Origin: G963665925 sp963678925
Lineage (GTDB): Bacteria > Bacillota > Clostridia > Peptostreptococcales > Acidaminobacteraceae
Assembly: GCA_963678925.1 (NCBI GenBank)
Contig: OY787533.1
Coordinates: 3,596,001-3,660,000, forward strand
Length of the DNA: 64,000 nucleotides
Reading direction: 5' to 3'
Shown: positions 52,843 to 61,990 of the stretch, piece by piece
Position numbering within the stretch: the first letter of the stretch is position 1
Layout of the letters: each line of letters begins with the position of its first letter
The notes under the pieces: generated by a model
The model's input: the letters and a program-made list of their open reading frames with translations, nothing else
The model's database searches: none
Told to the model about the DNA's origin: nothing
Made by a program: the position numbers and the translations under genes

Positions 52843-53688
52843 ATGATTAAGGAATCAAATGCTCTGATTATGGACTTTGAATCTAAAATAGGGCAGGGAA
52901 AAAGCATAGCGCCAACTGGTGACCTGTTCTGCGGTGTCGACCTTGGAACGGCGAATATCGTACTTGCTGTTGTAGATGAAACTGGAATGCCGATAGCGGG
53001 AAGAAGCCAACCGGCACGTGTCATCAGAGATGGTGTCGTGGTTGACTATGTTGGTGCGATTGACATAGTAAGGCGTCTGAAGGCTGAACTGGAGGAAGAA
53101 CTGGGCTGCGAACTGACACGTGCGGCGGCTGCAATTCCACCAGGTGTAGATACAGGCTGCGTAAAGGCAATTGGAAATGTTGTCGAAGCAGCTGATTTCG
53201 AACTTTCATGCATTGTGGATGAACCGACGGCTGCCTCGAGGGTGCTTGGCATAACAGATGGTGCGGTTGTCGATGTTGGTGGTGGGACTACGGGCATCAG
53301 TATCCTTGAAAAAGGGCGGGTGACCTTTACTGCCGATGAGCCGACAGGCGGGCATCACATGACGTTGGTTTTGGCAGGTGCAAAAAAACTGAGTTATGAC
53401 GAAGCGGAGTTGCTTAAGCAGGATTTGGAGAGTGAGAAACGTATTTTCCCAATCATCCAGCCTGTAGTCGAGAAGATGGCATCCATAGTGAGTCGATTCC
53501 TGATTGGCAGATCTGTAAAGACACTGTATGTGGTTGGCGGTGCGTGCACAATGGAGAATTACGAGTCGGTGTTTGAAAAAATGCTGGGAATTTCTGTTCT
53601 AAAACCTGTGAACCCCATACTGGTTACGCCGCTTGGCATTGCATTGTCCTGCAGAGATGAGGTGATGCAGTGCAAATCGACAGCTTAG
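52843..53688 (+). CDS. EutJ-like ASKHA-family protein in the pdu operon
   Basis: 281 residues with actin/Hsp70-like motifs: CGVDLGTANIVLAVVDETG (phosphate 1), DEPTAASRVLGITDGAVVDVGGGTTG (phosphate 2 and connect), and VVGGACTMENYESVF (adenosine). This is the EutJ family, described as chaperone-like in ethanolamine compartments and also present in Firmicute pdu operons as I recall from Listeria. It overlaps the next gene by 19 bases. Role here is unproven: assembly factor or dehydratase helper. Confidence 0.88.
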   Translation: MIKESNALIMDFESKIGQGKSIAPTGDLFCGVDLGTANIVLAVVDETGMPIAGRSQPARVIRDGVVVDYVGAIDIVRRLKAELEEELGCELTRAAAAIPPGVDTGCVKAIGNVVEAADFELSCIVDEPTAASRVLGITDGAVVDVGGGTTGISILEKGRVTFTADEPTGGHHMTLVLAGAKKLSYDEAELLKQDLESEKRIFPIIQPVVEKMASIVSRFLIGRSVKTLYVVGGACTMENYESVFEKMLGISVLKPVNPILVTPLGIALSCRDEVMQCKSTA

Positions 53689-54332
53689 TTGAAGAAATCG
53701 TAAACAGGGTCATGAAGGCAATTTGCCTGCAGCGTTCCAAAGCGCTGATCCTCATTCCGAGAATGCGGGTGGATGTTGCTGAGGGACTTGTGAGACTGAT
53801 TGGTTCCAGAGCGTATCGGCAGGCGTTCGATGTGCTTCTGCCAAAGGCAATGCCTAGTGAAATCCTAAAAGTATTTGAAAGTCACGGCCTGTATGTCGAC
53901 AAACAGTTTGTTTCACAGGAATCACTGGACATGAGTCAGTATTCCGAACTGCTGGTTATTGATCTCCATGCATCACTCATGCGTGAGGTCGTTGAAATCA
54001 GACCCATGACGGTTTTTGCAAATGCAATCATCGAGGGGCTTGAAAAGGAAATGAAAATACAAGTGGTTTCCTGCGGATTTGATCATGAACGTTCAGTGAA
54101 GGGGAAAACGCCATTTATAGATGTCCTGTCAAAGGATGTAGCAACTATGAAGTCCTGGGGCATTCGTTTCGGGCGTGCTGAAAACGGACGTGCATATATC
54201 GCGGGCAGGTTGATAACGGCTTCTGATCTTGTAGGCTATGAAAACAAGGAAGTATGCATTCAAACGGGTGCGATCTTAACGGAACTTGCCCGGGAGAGAG
54301 CTGAAAAAAATGGAATTACCATTGTAAGATAG
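53670..54332 (+). CDS. pduM: PduM-like microcompartment protein
   Basis: 220 residues from a GTG overlapping the EutJ-like gene. The N-terminal helix IDSLVEEIVNRVMKAICLQ is encapsulation-like. The rest is mixed alpha/beta (ALILIPRMRVDVAEGL, LVIDLHASLMREVVEIRP, VVSCGFDHE) and ends RLITASDLVGYENKEVC...GITIVR. The position between EutJ-like and PduN and the N-terminus match PduM, which is needed for compartment assembly in Salmonella. Similarity beyond that is weak by eye. Confidence 0.7.
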   Translation: MQIDSLVEEIVNRVMKAICLQRSKALILIPRMRVDVAEGLVRLIGSRAYRQAFDVLLPKAMPSEILKVFESHGLYVDKQFVSQESLDMSQYSELLVIDLHASLMREVVEIRPMTVFANAIIEGLEKEMKIQVVSCGFDHERSVKGKTPFIDVLSKDVATMKSWGIRFGRAENGRAYIAGRLITASDLVGYENKEVCIQTGAILTELARERAEKNGITIVR

Positions 54333-54341
54333 GAGGCATTT

Positions 54342-54620
54342 ATGATACTTGCGCAGGTACGCGGGAATGTTGTAGCCACTACAAAAGACAGCAACTTAAA
54401 TGGGCAGAAACTGCTGATTGTTAAGCAGATAGAGCCTGAAAACGATAGACATGGTAAAGTGATGGTCGCAGTCGATACTGTAGGTGCCGGTTATGGTGAG
54501 ACAGTTCTGGTCGCAACTGGCAGTTCGGCGCGTAAGGCTGAAGCGATTCAGCGGATGCAGTCGACAGTCGATGCAGCCATAGTGGCAATCGTGGATACAT
54601 GGGAATATCAAGGTGATTGA
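54342..54620 (+). CDS. pduN: Pentameric vertex shell protein PduN (EutN/CcmL)
   Basis: 92 residues: MILAQVRGNVVATTKDSNLNGQKLLIV, VAVDTVGAGYGETVLVATGSSAR, AIVAIVDTWEY. This is the EutN/CcmL fold that closes the polyhedral vertices. One base before pduO. AGGAGG upstream. Confidence 0.96.
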   Translation: MILAQVRGNVVATTKDSNLNGQKLLIVKQIEPENDRHGKVMVAVDTVGAGYGETVLVATGSSARKAEAIQRMQSTVDAAIVAIVDTWEYQGD

Positions 54621-54621
54621 T

Positions 54622-55572
54622 ATGGGTGTTTACACAAAGGGCGGAGACAAGGGCATGACGGATTTATTTGGAATGCAGCGTGTTCCAAAGGATCATGTCA
54701 AAGTGGAAGCTTATGGAGTCGTTGATGAGCTGAATGCGGTTCTGGGACAGGTGCGTGCATGGCTTATGAACGGGGCTGACCAGGCGGAAATCAAATGGAT
54801 TCAAAAGAGATTGATTACCCTTTGTGCTCAGCTTGCGGCAACAGAAGCGGCCATGGCTAAGGTTCTGGATCCCATAGGTCCTGCTGACGTTGAAACGCTT
54901 GAGATGTGGATTGACGAGATGGATAAGGTGCTGCCAAAGTTCACGGACTGGATTATTCCAGGTGAGGACAAGGCATCGGTCTGTCTGCATCTGGCAAGAA
55001 CGGTAACGCGTCGTGCTGAGCGTGCTGTGACAAGCCTTTCGCATGAAGAGCCGGTATCTGAGCAGGTTTGCAAATTCTTGAACCGATTGAGCGATTACCT
55101 GTTTCAGAAGGGAAGAAAGGTAGAGCATGATATGGATGTACAAGATATAATGCGAGCTGTTGAGAAAAAGTTGTCCGGTGGTGAAGCACTTGAACTTGCA
55201 GGGCGCATTGCGGACAGAGCCCAGCTGAAGGCAGGAGAAATCGATGTACCTGTAACCATTGTTGTAACAGATGCTTCAGGACACATCATATTGCTTAGGC
55301 GTATGGACGGCTGTCTACTGGGAAGTATTGATATTGCCCAGTCAAAGGCTAAAAGTTCCGTACTGCTTAGAATGTCAACAGAGGAATTGGGCAAACTTGT
55401 TCAGCCTGGGCAACCGCTTTACGGGATTGAACACAGCAACAATGGCCTGACGCCATTTGGCGGCGGTCTTCCAATCTGGAAAGACGGTGTGCTGTGGGGC
55501 GGTCTTGGCATTAGCGGTGGATCGGTTGATGAGGATATAGTCATTGCACTTGCTGGGCTTGAAGTATTGTAA
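54622..55572 (+). CDS. pduO: Corrinoid adenosyltransferase PduO with C-terminal DUF336 domain
   Basis: 316 residues from ATG 54622 (AGGTGA upstream). N-terminal ATP:cob(I)alamin adenosyltransferase domain about 1-175 (VYTKGGDKGMTDLFG, VEAYGVVDELNAVLGQVRAWL, RTVTRRAERAV). C-terminal DUF336/GlcG-like domain about 195-316. Between them lies an amphipathic helix DMDVQDIMRAVEKKLS, resembling the encapsulation helices of the other pdu enzymes. It makes adenosylcobalamin for the dehydratase. Confidence 0.95.
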   Translation: MGVYTKGGDKGMTDLFGMQRVPKDHVKVEAYGVVDELNAVLGQVRAWLMNGADQAEIKWIQKRLITLCAQLAATEAAMAKVLDPIGPADVETLEMWIDEMDKVLPKFTDWIIPGEDKASVCLHLARTVTRRAERAVTSLSHEEPVSEQVCKFLNRLSDYLFQKGRKVEHDMDVQDIMRAVEKKLSGGEALELAGRIADRAQLKAGEIDVPVTIVVTDASGHIILLRRMDGCLLGSIDIAQSKAKSSVLLRMSTEELGKLVQPGQPLYGIEHSNNGLTPFGGGLPIWKDGVLWGGLGISGGSVDEDIVIALAGLEVL

Positions 55573-55582
55573 GGAGGCATTT

Positions 55583-56983
55583 ATGAACAAGGAGCAAATA
55601 GAACAGATTGCCAAACGCGTTATGACGAAGTTGGAAAGCGAGAGCGCCTCCACTCCTGAGTCTCATGTAATGGGAATCAATGGCGTATTTGAAAAGATGG
55701 AAGATGCTGTAGAGGCTGCATTTCAAGGATACAAGCACCTCAAGACATGTTCTATGGCACAGAAGCAGAAATACATAGATTCGATCCGATGTGAAATTTC
55801 ACAGCATATAGATGAGCTTGCGGAACTGGGTGTCAAGGAAACGGGCATGGGCAAAGTCGCTCATAAGAAGCTAAAGCATCAACTGGTTATCGACAAGACA
55901 CCGGGTACTGAAGACCTGCGTGCTGATGCCTATGCTGGAGATGATGGACTGACGCTTCTTGAAATGTCTGCCTTTGGCGTAATTGGTGCCATAGCGCCAT
56001 CGACAAATCCATCTGAAACAGTTATCTGTAATGCAATCGGTATGATTGCCGCGGGAAATGCAGTTGTCTTTGGACCGCATCCAGGCGCTTTCAGAACATC
56101 AAACCGAGCGGTTGAACTGATCAACATCGCCATAGCAAAAGCTGGTGGACCGCTGAATATTGTAACGACTGTCAGCAATCCGACAATGGAAAAGGCTGAT
56201 ATCATGATGAATCATCCTAAAATCAACATGCTGTGTGCAACGGGCGGCCCTGGTGTCGTAAAGGCGGTTCTAAGCACTGGCAAGAAGGCAATCGGCGCAG
56301 GTGCGGGCAACCCCCCGGTACTGGTTGACGAGACTGCGGACATTGAACGCGCAGCGCGATCAATTATTGCAGGCTGTTCATTTGACAACAATCTGCCTTG
56401 TATTGCTGAGAAAGAATGTTTCGTTGTAGAATCTGTTGCTGATTATTTGATTTTCAACATGAAAAGCTCTGGCGGATACCTGCTGGAAGATCCGGCGAAA
56501 ATAGAAAAGCTGCAGAGTATGGTGCTTACTGAAAAAGGACCATCAAGGGACTTTGTAGGAAAAGACGCCACGTACATTTTAAAGGCCATCGGAATCGATG
56601 CGCCGGAGGATACGCAGTGCATCGTCCTTGAATCAGAGTTTAAGAGTCCGTTTGTTCAGCATGAACTAATGATGCCAATCCTTCCGGTTGTTCGCGTGAA
56701 GGACGTTGAGGAAGGTATTGCACTTTGTGTCAAGGCGGAGCATGGATTCAGACATACTGCAATGTGTCACTCTAAAAACATCGACGTACTTACAGAGTAT
56801 GCACGTCGTATTCAAACAACGATATTTGTTAAAAATGCACCTTCATATGCAGGCATTGGTTTTATGGGCGAAGGCTATACAACTTTCACCATTGCCGGTC
56901 CGACTGGAGAAGGCTTAACCTCTGCTCGCAGCTTTACGAGAAAGAGAAGATGTGTTTTAGCAGAGGGATTCAACATCAAATAG
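55583..56983 (+). CDS. pduP: CoA-acylating propionaldehyde dehydrogenase PduP
   Basis: 466 residues from ATG 55583 (AAGGAGG upstream). An N-terminal encapsulation helix (NKEQIEQIAKRVMTKLESE) and linker precede the aldehyde dehydrogenase fold: IAPSTNPSETVICNAIGMIAAG, VVFGPHPGAF, NPPVLVDETADIERAA, and catalytic Cys273 in FDNNLPCIAEKE. It converts propionaldehyde, NAD+ and CoA to propionyl-CoA within the shell. Confidence 0.96.
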   Translation: MNKEQIEQIAKRVMTKLESESASTPESHVMGINGVFEKMEDAVEAAFQGYKHLKTCSMAQKQKYIDSIRCEISQHIDELAELGVKETGMGKVAHKKLKHQLVIDKTPGTEDLRADAYAGDDGLTLLEMSAFGVIGAIAPSTNPSETVICNAIGMIAAGNAVVFGPHPGAFRTSNRAVELINIAIAKAGGPLNIVTTVSNPTMEKADIMMNHPKINMLCATGGPGVVKAVLSTGKKAIGAGAGNPPVLVDETADIERAARSIIAGCSFDNNLPCIAEKECFVVESVADYLIFNMKSSGGYLLEDPAKIEKLQSMVLTEKGPSRDFVGKDATYILKAIGIDAPEDTQCIVLESEFKSPFVQHELMMPILPVVRVKDVEEGIALCVKAEHGFRHTAMCHSKNIDVLTEYARRIQTTIFVKNAPSYAGIGFMGEGYTTFTIAGPTGEGLTSARSFTRKRRCVLAEGFNIK

Positions 56984-56998
56984 GAAAGAGGTGTTGTT

Positions 56999-58312
56999 GT
57001 GCTTGAGGCAGTAAAAAAAGCGGGTGTTGTCGGTGCCGGCGGTGCGGGGTTTCCTACCCATGTCAAGCTGAATGCAAAAGCTGAGTACCTGCTCGTTAAT
57101 GGTGCCGAATGTGAGCCTCTGCTACGCGTAGACCAGGAGCTCATGTACAAAAATGCCGAAGAAGTCCTTGAAGGGCTGCGCGCAGCGATTGAGATCACTG
57201 AAGCGAAGAAAGGCATTATTTGTCTAAAGGGAAAGTATAAAAAAGCAATAAAAGCGCTTGAAGCCGGAATTCGAGAAGATGATAACATTGAGCTGAACCT
57301 GCTGAGAAATGTCTATCCGGCAGGAGATGAGCAGTACATTGTGTACAATGCTACGGGAAGAATTGTTCCTGAAGGTGGCATACCACTGAATGTAGGTGTC
57401 GTGGTAACGAATGTTGAAACACTTCTCAATGTAGGCAATGCGATCAAGGGTCAGCCGGTGGTGGACAAATACGTCACCATCGCTGGCGCTGTAAGAGTGC
57501 CGAAGACCTTCAAAGTGCCGGTTGGAACACCTCTTTCGTGGCTGATAGCTGCATGTGGCGGCGTGACCACAGACGCGTATAGAGTGATTGATGGCGGGCC
57601 GATGATGGGCAAGCTGCTTGAAGGAAATGAAACCTATGTAAAAAAACAGTCCAAGGGTTATATTGTACTTCCTGAAGACGCAGGCTGGGTCAAGTCCAAG
57701 GAAAAGGACATGGCGCAAATGATGAAGGAAGCAAAAACGGCATGTTGTCACTGTAATTTGTGTACAGAAATGTGTCCGCGTAATCTTTTGGGCCACAATT
57801 TGCATCCGTCAAAGCTGATGCGGATTGCAGGCTATGGCACTCTGGGAGAGAAGAATGTCTCCCTGGATGAAGCCTACTTATGCTGCGAGTGCGGCCTTTG
57901 TGAAATTGCCTGTGTTATGAATCTGCAGCCGTGGAAGCTCAACCAGCTGCTCAAGGCACAGCTAAAGGAAGCTGGCGTTAAAAACAGCAATACCAATCAA
58001 AATCCTGAAGCAAATCCGTTTTATGAGTATCGCGAATTTCCTGTCAGCAAGCTTGTATACAGGCTGGGACTTGACAGATATGATGTTCCGGCACCTATTA
58101 CGGACGAAAACATACAACCGGATCGTGTACGTATTTTCAGCGTTGAGCATATTGGTGCACCGGGAAAATGTGTAGTTTCAGAGGGTCAAGCGGTTGAAGT
58201 GGGGGATTTGGTCTATGAAGCACCTGAAAAGGCGCTGGGGGCCAATATTCATGCGAGTATTTCAGGTAAAGTTTCTCTTGTTAGTGACACTTATGTTGAA
58301 ATAAGAAGATAG
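56999..58312 (+). CDS. pduS: Cobalamin reductase/electron-transfer protein PduS
   Basis: 437 residues from GTG 56999. RnfC-like: VVGAGGAGFPTHVKL (nucleotide/FMN region) and two [4Fe-4S] motifs, CCHCNLCTEMCPRNLLG and CCECGLCEIACVMNLQP, around 245-310. A lipoyl-like C-terminus (VVSEGQAVEVGDLVYEAPEKALG) follows. PduS reduces cobalamin for PduO and pairs with the shell protein PduT in Salmonella. A membrane protein gene separates it from pduT here. Confidence 0.95.
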   Translation: MLEAVKKAGVVGAGGAGFPTHVKLNAKAEYLLVNGAECEPLLRVDQELMYKNAEEVLEGLRAAIEITEAKKGIICLKGKYKKAIKALEAGIREDDNIELNLLRNVYPAGDEQYIVYNATGRIVPEGGIPLNVGVVVTNVETLLNVGNAIKGQPVVDKYVTIAGAVRVPKTFKVPVGTPLSWLIAACGGVTTDAYRVIDGGPMMGKLLEGNETYVKKQSKGYIVLPEDAGWVKSKEKDMAQMMKEAKTACCHCNLCTEMCPRNLLGHNLHPSKLMRIAGYGTLGEKNVSLDEAYLCCECGLCEIACVMNLQPWKLNQLLKAQLKEAGVKNSNTNQNPEANPFYEYREFPVSKLVYRLGLDRYDVPAPITDENIQPDRVRIFSVEHIGAPGKCVVSEGQAVEVGDLVYEAPEKALGANIHASISGKVSLVSDTYVEIRR

Positions 58313-58322
58313 GGGGATATAT

Positions 58323-59150
58323 ATGGACATTATTATGCTTTTAACTGCAATTGGCGGGGGAATTTTCGGAGCTACTTTGGGTGCGCTTCCAGCATTCATT
58401 TTGACAGGCTTTGTCGCAATTGCTGGTAATGTTGTTGTTGCGTGTGGTGGAACAGCGGATATACTAGGCGGAGTGGCTTTTGGAAGCTTCCTTGGTCCAC
58501 ATATCGCATTTGCGGGTGGTGTTGCAGCAGCAGCGTGGGCACATCGCTATGGTGAACTAGAAGCAGGTGGAGATATTCTTACGCCGCTTGCCAAGTATAA
58601 TTCAATGAAGCCAATTCTTGTTGGTGGCGTTTTCGGTGGGATCGGTTACCTGTTGAACTACCTGTTTGCAGGTGTACTTGCACTGCCTACAGACACAGTG
58701 GCGCTGTCGGTTGTTGTATCGGGTTTCATTGTTCGTTTTGCAATCGGCAGAACTGGTCCAATGGGAAAATGCGAAGACAAGACACGTGTCCTCTTCCCAG
58801 AAGCAATGCATGCAGGATTCCTGATTGTTTTCGGTCTTGGTCTGGGTATTGTGGTTTCTCAAATTACAGTTTCCACAGGTCTGGTGACGCTTGGATTTGG
58901 TATTAGTGCGGCTTCTCTAATTTTCGCACAGGCTGGTTTCCCGGCACCTGCATCACATCACATTTCACTTGTCGCAGCTCTTGCAGCTAGCGCAACGGGA
59001 AATATTTTCATAGGCGCTCTGTTTGGTGCTTTTGCAGCGGTTCTTTGCGAAGTATACCAAAGAACATTCAACAGCTACTGTGATTCACACATTGACCCGC
59101 CAGCATTCACAATCTTCACTCTGGCATTTATTATTCTTGGACTCATGTAG
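58323..59150 (+). CDS. Unrecognised polytopic membrane protein within the pdu operon
   Basis: 275 residues, strongly hydrophobic with about seven or eight membrane segments and Gly-rich turns (GGGIFGATLGALPAFIL, GGVAFGSFLGPHIAFAGGV, GGVFGGIGYLLNYLFAG, AQAGFPAPASHHISL). One hydrophilic loop has TGPMGKCEDKTRVLFPEAMHAG. It is not a GlpF/PduF aquaporin: no NPA motifs. GGGGG before ATG; gaps of 10 and 12 bases to pduS and pduT make co-transcription certain by layout. A transporter for diol, aldehyde product or cobalamin-related compound is the plausible role. Confidence 0.75.
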   Translation: MDIIMLLTAIGGGIFGATLGALPAFILTGFVAIAGNVVVACGGTADILGGVAFGSFLGPHIAFAGGVAAAAWAHRYGELEAGGDILTPLAKYNSMKPILVGGVFGGIGYLLNYLFAGVLALPTDTVALSVVVSGFIVRFAIGRTGPMGKCEDKTRVLFPEAMHAGFLIVFGLGLGIVVSQITVSTGLVTLGFGISAASLIFAQAGFPAPASHHISLVAALAASATGNIFIGALFGAFAAVLCEVYQRTFNSYCDSHIDPPAFTIFTLAFIILGLM

Positions 59151-59162
59151 AGAGGGATTCAT

Positions 59163-59711
59163 ATGAAAAAATCAATTGGTCTGTTAGAATTCAAGAGTGT
59201 TGCCAAGGGAATTGAGGTGACTGATGAGGTTCTCAAGGCAGCGCATGTTGAACTTGTAATGGCTTCCCCGATTTGTCCAGGCAAATATGTGGTTCTCATA
59301 ACAGGTGATGTGGGGGCAGTGAATTCTGCCATCCGTACAGGCCGAAATCTTGGTGGATTGTTCCTGGTAGAGGCGATTGTCCTGCCAAATATTCATCCGG
59401 ATGTATTGCCTGCCCTAATGGGATCTACTGGCCTAGACAAGATCAAGGACATTGGCGTGATTGAGACCATGTCTGCATTATCAAGTATTCAGGCGGCAGA
59501 TATTGCTGTAAAGGCATCAAATATTAGACTTATTGAAGTACGCATAGCAAGGGGACTTGGCGGCAAAGGATTCGTGCTTTTGTCAGGTGAAATATCATCT
59601 GTCAAGAATGCAATCAAGGCATGTGAAAACGAGCTGACATCGACAGGCGAGCTCCTGTGTGCTTCTGTCATTGCTTCGCCAAGCAAAGAACTCATCCCTT
59701 ATTTAATGTAA
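59163..59711 (+). CDS. pduT: Shell protein PduT (tandem BMC, [4Fe-4S] pore)
   Basis: 182 residues, two BMC domains (SIGLLEFKSVAKGIEVTDEVLKA; IGVIETMSALSSIQAADIAVKAS). Cys38 in SPICPGK sits at the position of the cluster-ligating cysteine of Salmonella PduT, where three cysteines at the trimer pore hold a 4Fe-4S cluster. It should pass electrons between PduS and the outside. GAGAGGG upstream of ATG. Confidence 0.94.
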   Translation: MKKSIGLLEFKSVAKGIEVTDEVLKAAHVELVMASPICPGKYVVLITGDVGAVNSAIRTGRNLGGLFLVEAIVLPNIHPDVLPALMGSTGLDKIKDIGVIETMSALSSIQAADIAVKASNIRLIEVRIARGLGGKGFVLLSGEISSVKNAIKACENELTSTGELLCASVIASPSKELIPYLM

Positions 59712-59724
59712 GAAAGGAGAAGCT

Positions 59725-60909
59725 ATGGAGGTTTTTAATCATCGTACGAAGATTGTCTTTGGCGATTCAGCCAGAGATTATCTGAAGCAGCTCAACTTTG
59801 AGGGTACCCTGCAAGGTGGAACCATCAAGGCCTGCATAGCGACGGATAAGGTCGTAAGAAATCTGGGCCTCCTTGAAACTGTAACTGATATTCTTGATGA
59901 AATTGGGTATACATACCGCATTTATGATGACATACTGCCTGACCCAACTACAGAACAGATTGAGATTGGCCTGAAGCACATTATTGAAACGAAACCAGAC
60001 CTGCTGATTGCAGTGGGTGGCGGTTCTGTAATTGATGCGGCTAAAGCGATTATGCACTCGTGTCTGAATTTGAAAAAGGCACTTGTGGGTCAATACTCAG
60101 TGCATAAACCCACCTTTGTCGCCATACCGACGACGAGTGGTACTGGGTCGGAAGTGACATCCTATGCCGTGGTGACCAATGCCGAAACGCATGTTAAAAT
60201 TCCTATTTCAGATGAAGACATGCTTCCGGATATCGCCATACTCGACCCGATTTTCACTAAAAGTGTACCGCCTTTTGTGACGGCTGTGACTGGGATGGAT
60301 GTGATGACACATGCTTTTGAAGCACTGATGTCTGAAGCATCAACGCCATTTACAGACATGCTTGCAAAAGAAGCCTTGAACCTGTGTTTCAACCATCTGG
60401 AAAACGCGGTTTACAGGGGCGATGACATGCAAGCCCGCACGCAAATGCACATGGCTTCATGCATGGCTGGAATGGCTTTTAACTCAGCAGGTCTGGGGAT
60501 TGGACATGCGCTGGCACATGCCATTGGCGGCAGGTATAGAATTGCCCATGGACATGCAAATGCCATTGTGTTGCCACACGCCTTGCAGTTTAATCTGATT
60601 GATAATGCTTCGGGGGGTGTGCGTGACAAGACACTTGCAGAAAAAATGGCAAATGTGACTAGGGGGCTGGGCCTGACGGACAGTACCCGTGACATCAATG
60701 CAATCAAATCCCTGATACGCAAAGTTGAAAGAATCAGTGAAAACATAGGTGTTAAGAAGGGAATCCGTGGCGCTGGCGTCGATCTTGAAGCGCTAAGGGC
60801 AGACATGCCTTTTCTCATTGATAACATCAAACGGGATAAGTGTCTTGAGACCACACCCGTTAAGGCAAGTGATGCTGAAATATGCAGGCTGCTTTTTGAA
60901 AGCTATTAA
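59725..60909 (+). CDS. pduQ: Iron-containing 1-propanol dehydrogenase PduQ
   Basis: 394 residues, group III alcohol dehydrogenase. NAD motif AVGGGSVIDAAKAIMH, VAIPTTSGTGSEVT, metal-site residues in VTGMDVMTHAFEA and GIGHALAHAIGGRYRIAHGHANAI (two His). It reduces propionaldehyde to 1-propanol, regenerating NAD+ for PduP. Last gene of the operon; a strong terminator follows. Confidence 0.95.
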   Translation: MEVFNHRTKIVFGDSARDYLKQLNFEGTLQGGTIKACIATDKVVRNLGLLETVTDILDEIGYTYRIYDDILPDPTTEQIEIGLKHIIETKPDLLIAVGGGSVIDAAKAIMHSCLNLKKALVGQYSVHKPTFVAIPTTSGTGSEVTSYAVVTNAETHVKIPISDEDMLPDIAILDPIFTKSVPPFVTAVTGMDVMTHAFEALMSEASTPFTDMLAKEALNLCFNHLENAVYRGDDMQARTQMHMASCMAGMAFNSAGLGIGHALAHAIGGRYRIAHGHANAIVLPHALQFNLIDNASGGVRDKTLAEKMANVTRGLGLTDSTRDINAIKSLIRKVERISENIGVKKGIRGAGVDLEALRADMPFLIDNIKRDKCLETTPVKASDAEICRLLFESY

Positions 60910-60987
60910 GAATCCTCATTTTTCATACATGTGTAGAGGATTCCATAATATTTTGATCTATTGCTCTATTTTGATAGATACCCCGTG

Positions 60988-61026
60988 AAACCGCCCTGAG
61001 TCTGCCTTATACTCAGGGCGGTTTTT
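60988..61026. terminator. Terminator ending the pdu operon (convergent side)
   Basis: ACCGCCCTGAGT pairs with ACTCAGGGCGGT, followed by TTTTT. It reaches the end of the convergent tRNA-dihydrouridine synthase gene. Confidence 0.93.
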
Positions 61027-61972
61027 AAGGTGCATAGGGTTCGTTCAAAAGTGCATTGACGCTCTTGTTGTAGTCTGCAGCGCTGGTGGAACGCTGGATT
61101 TCTTCAATGTATCTTCCATGGGGGTCGATTGTTTCGTGTAAATAAGACCAGAAGCCCTTCATTTGTGCATAAAGCTGACGCTCGTTTTTTGCAGCGGATG
61201 CATGGTGGCTGAAAATACCATCATGAAAGGCGCGGATTTTCTGCTGGTAATCCTGATGGGTGACGGTCTTGCCTCTGATGCGTTCGGCGAGGAGTGGGTC
61301 CTTCAAGAGACCGCGGCCAAGCATGAACTTTTTAATGTCCGGGTATCTTCTTTGGATGCGTCTGAAGTCACTGGGACTGAGTATGTCTCCGTTATAGGTC
61401 ACCTCATGCCTGCAAAGTGCATAGAGCGCGTCGAAGCCATTCAAGTCAGCCATGCCTTCGTATTTCTGCACACCGGTTCTTGCGTGTATGGTCACACCTG
61501 CAAGTGGATACTGGTTGAGAATGGCCATGGTTTCAAGGCCCTCTTGGATAGACCTGTAGCCTAGGCGCATTTTCACACTGATTTTGTAAGCGTTTGTGCT
61601 GCATGCTGTGTCGAGAAAGGCCTGGATTTTATCAGGGCTTTCAAGAAGTCGTGAGCCCTTGTGTTTACGCGTTACTGATGGATAGGGACAGCCGATATTC
61701 CAGTCGATGACCGTGTAGCCCATTGCGGCAATGTAAGTTGCGAAGTCTTTGAACTGCTTCCCGTCACTGCTCAGAAGCTGGGGCAGAATATGAATGTCTC
61801 CAGTATTTGAAAGGGGGTCTATGTCCTTGAAAAGCACAGGGTTTGCCTGCGAGAAGTCGCTCGTGGCAATGAAGGGCGCGCCATATGCGTCAAGTCTGCC
61901 GAAAACAGACGCGTGGAGGTTTCTGTAGTGTGCACTTGTAACGCCGTGCAGAGGGGCGAAAATGAGCTTCAT
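61025..61972 (-). CDS. tRNA-dihydrouridine synthase
   Basis: 315 residues from ATG 61972 (AAGGGAG upstream); a longer frame adds 13 residues without a site. FMN-barrel enzyme: MKLIFAPLHGVTSAHYRN (FMN motif), DWNIGCPYPSVTRKHKGSRLL with catalytic Cys, KISVKMRLGY, VTIHARTGVQKYEG, YNGDILS. These are the Dus signatures. Reduces specific uridines in tRNA D-loops. Monocistronic; not linked to the pdu genes. Confidence 0.93.
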   Translation of the reverse strand: MKLIFAPLHGVTSAHYRNLHASVFGRLDAYGAPFIATSDFSQANPVLFKDIDPLSNTGDIHILPQLLSSDGKQFKDFATYIAAMGYTVIDWNIGCPYPSVTRKHKGSRLLESPDKIQAFLDTACSTNAYKISVKMRLGYRSIQEGLETMAILNQYPLAGVTIHARTGVQKYEGMADLNGFDALYALCRHEVTYNGDILSPSDFRRIQRRYPDIKKFMLGRGLLKDPLLAERIRGKTVTHQDYQQKIRAFHDGIFSHHASAAKNERQLYAQMKGFWSYLHETIDPHGRYIEEIQRSTSAADYNKSVNALLNEPYAP

Positions 61973-61990
61973 GGTATACTCCCTTGATAA

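Noticed and set aside
57224..57805. 193-residue minus-strand ORF opposite pduS
   Set aside because: Antisense shadow of a gene with two Fe-S motifs; no start signal.
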